DNA of 64,000 nucleotides from Protopterus annectens (lineage: Eukaryota > Chordata > Ceratodontiformes > Protopteridae). The notes under the pieces were generated by a model that ran no database searches, was not told the origin of the DNA, and saw only the letters and a program-made list of their open reading frames with translations. This document shows positions 63,498 to 64,000 of the stretch, piece after piece. The stretch is from the NCBI RefSeq assembly GCF_019279795.1, contig NC_056727.1, positions 1,214,118,577 to 1,214,182,576 on the forward strand, read 5' to 3'. The translations under genes were made by a program, and so were the position numbers. How positions within the stretch are numbered: the stretch's first letter is position 1; every line of letters starts with the position of its first letter.

Positions 63498-64000
63498 TTT
63501 ACCATAAAGATAGATATATGTCGTCTCATATGCATCCGGTTAAACATTTGGATTGTCAGATCCAATCAGATCCAACCTTGGTGCCGTCTTCTAAAGCTGT
63601 GGATCCAAGGCTCTGACCCATAATTCCCTCCTTTCCATTAAATTAACTCAGATTAAGATTGCTGACTTCACCTAAATTATAGGTCTTCTCTTATAACAGC
63701 AGAAACCTGTGGGATGTCCCAGTTGATATACATGTTAAAACCACAGTAAGGATCAAGGGAAATTTTTGAACAGACAGGGTATTATGTGAGGTCAGTCTGA
63801 TCACCAAAAGCTGTAAGGGACAATATTAGAAGAGATGGTATCTGGCCCACTGGAACTAATGTGATGGTAGAAGCCATCAACCCTAACAGAAGAGTCAACC
63901 TTGCTTGATAGAGGGGATACTGAACTACCCTGAAAGGCCATTATTTGTAAGGACAATACTACAGCAAGTGAAAGCTTGTCAATTTGAAAAACTGTGCTGA
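63498..64000 (-). mobile_element. DIRS-11: left end of a DIRS element, runs off the window
   Basis: 63503-63640 (AAATTTACCATAAAGATAG, GATCCAATCAGATCCAACCT, ACCCATAATTCCCTCCTTTC) resembles DIRS left terminal repeats (TTACCATAA...; CATAATTCCCTGCT in DIRS-6). 63790-64000 resembles the region between RT and RNase H in DIRS-4 (about 41080-41320). No recombinase or complementary region is clear between them, so the copy is internally deleted or very old. Confidence 0.45.

Overview
This window is eukaryotic, non-coding in the host sense, and almost wholly made of transposable elements inserted into one another. I see no convincing host exon, no rRNA or tRNA gene, no CRISPR array and no bacterial operon. 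The element mix is DIRS-type tyrosine-recombinase retrotransposons, CR1/L2-group LINEs with an ATGAACCT-like tail, Penelope-like elements, an R4/Dong-like LINE, an L1-Tx1-like LINE, an RTE endonuclease, a Tc1 transposon and tRNA-type SINEs. Such a mix suggests a vertebrate with a very large genome, such as a lungfish, salamander or caecilian. That host guess is inference; no host gene is present to settle it.

Layout. 1-5100: three broken DIRS copies on the minus strand, one inserted in another. 5100-9930: old sequence with an RTE endonuclease fragment, a tRNA-derived SINE and a second dispersed repeat. 9940-13480: an L1-Tx1-like LINE split by a Tc1 element. 14878-18843: two CR1/L2-group LINE copies on the plus strand. 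18844-22730: decayed DIRS and Penelope pieces. 22749-28616: a DIRS copy with an internal deletion and a Penelope insertion. 28617-37866: a DIRS copy (DIRS-3) interrupted in its gag gene by another complete-length DIRS (DIRS-2). 38004-45552: one LINE copy interrupted by a SINE-like repeat that is itself interrupted by DIRS-4, the best preserved copy. 45555-59948: one R4-like LINE split into three pieces by DIRS-5 and DIRS-6. 59964-64000: a DIRS recombinase fragment, a CR1/L2-group LINE carrying a small Penelope palindrome, a Penelope GIY-YIG fragment and the start of another DIRS.

How the parts work. Each long DIRS copy reads, on the minus strand, Gag, reverse transcriptase, RNase H, then tyrosine recombinase. 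It is bounded by inverted terminal repeats and has an internal complementary region (ICR) that matches the two outer ends joined together, as DIRS replication through a circular intermediate requires. All copies have stops or frameshifts. The points most worth checking are: the Penelope insertions with 14-15 bp target duplications and hammerhead-ribozyme-like cores; the conserved GTRAG motif in DIRS termini of different families; the conserved cysteine/histidine module at the start of DIRS Gag; and the SINE that shares its 3' tail with the local LINE family. Coordinates of element boundaries were read by eye and may be off by several bases.
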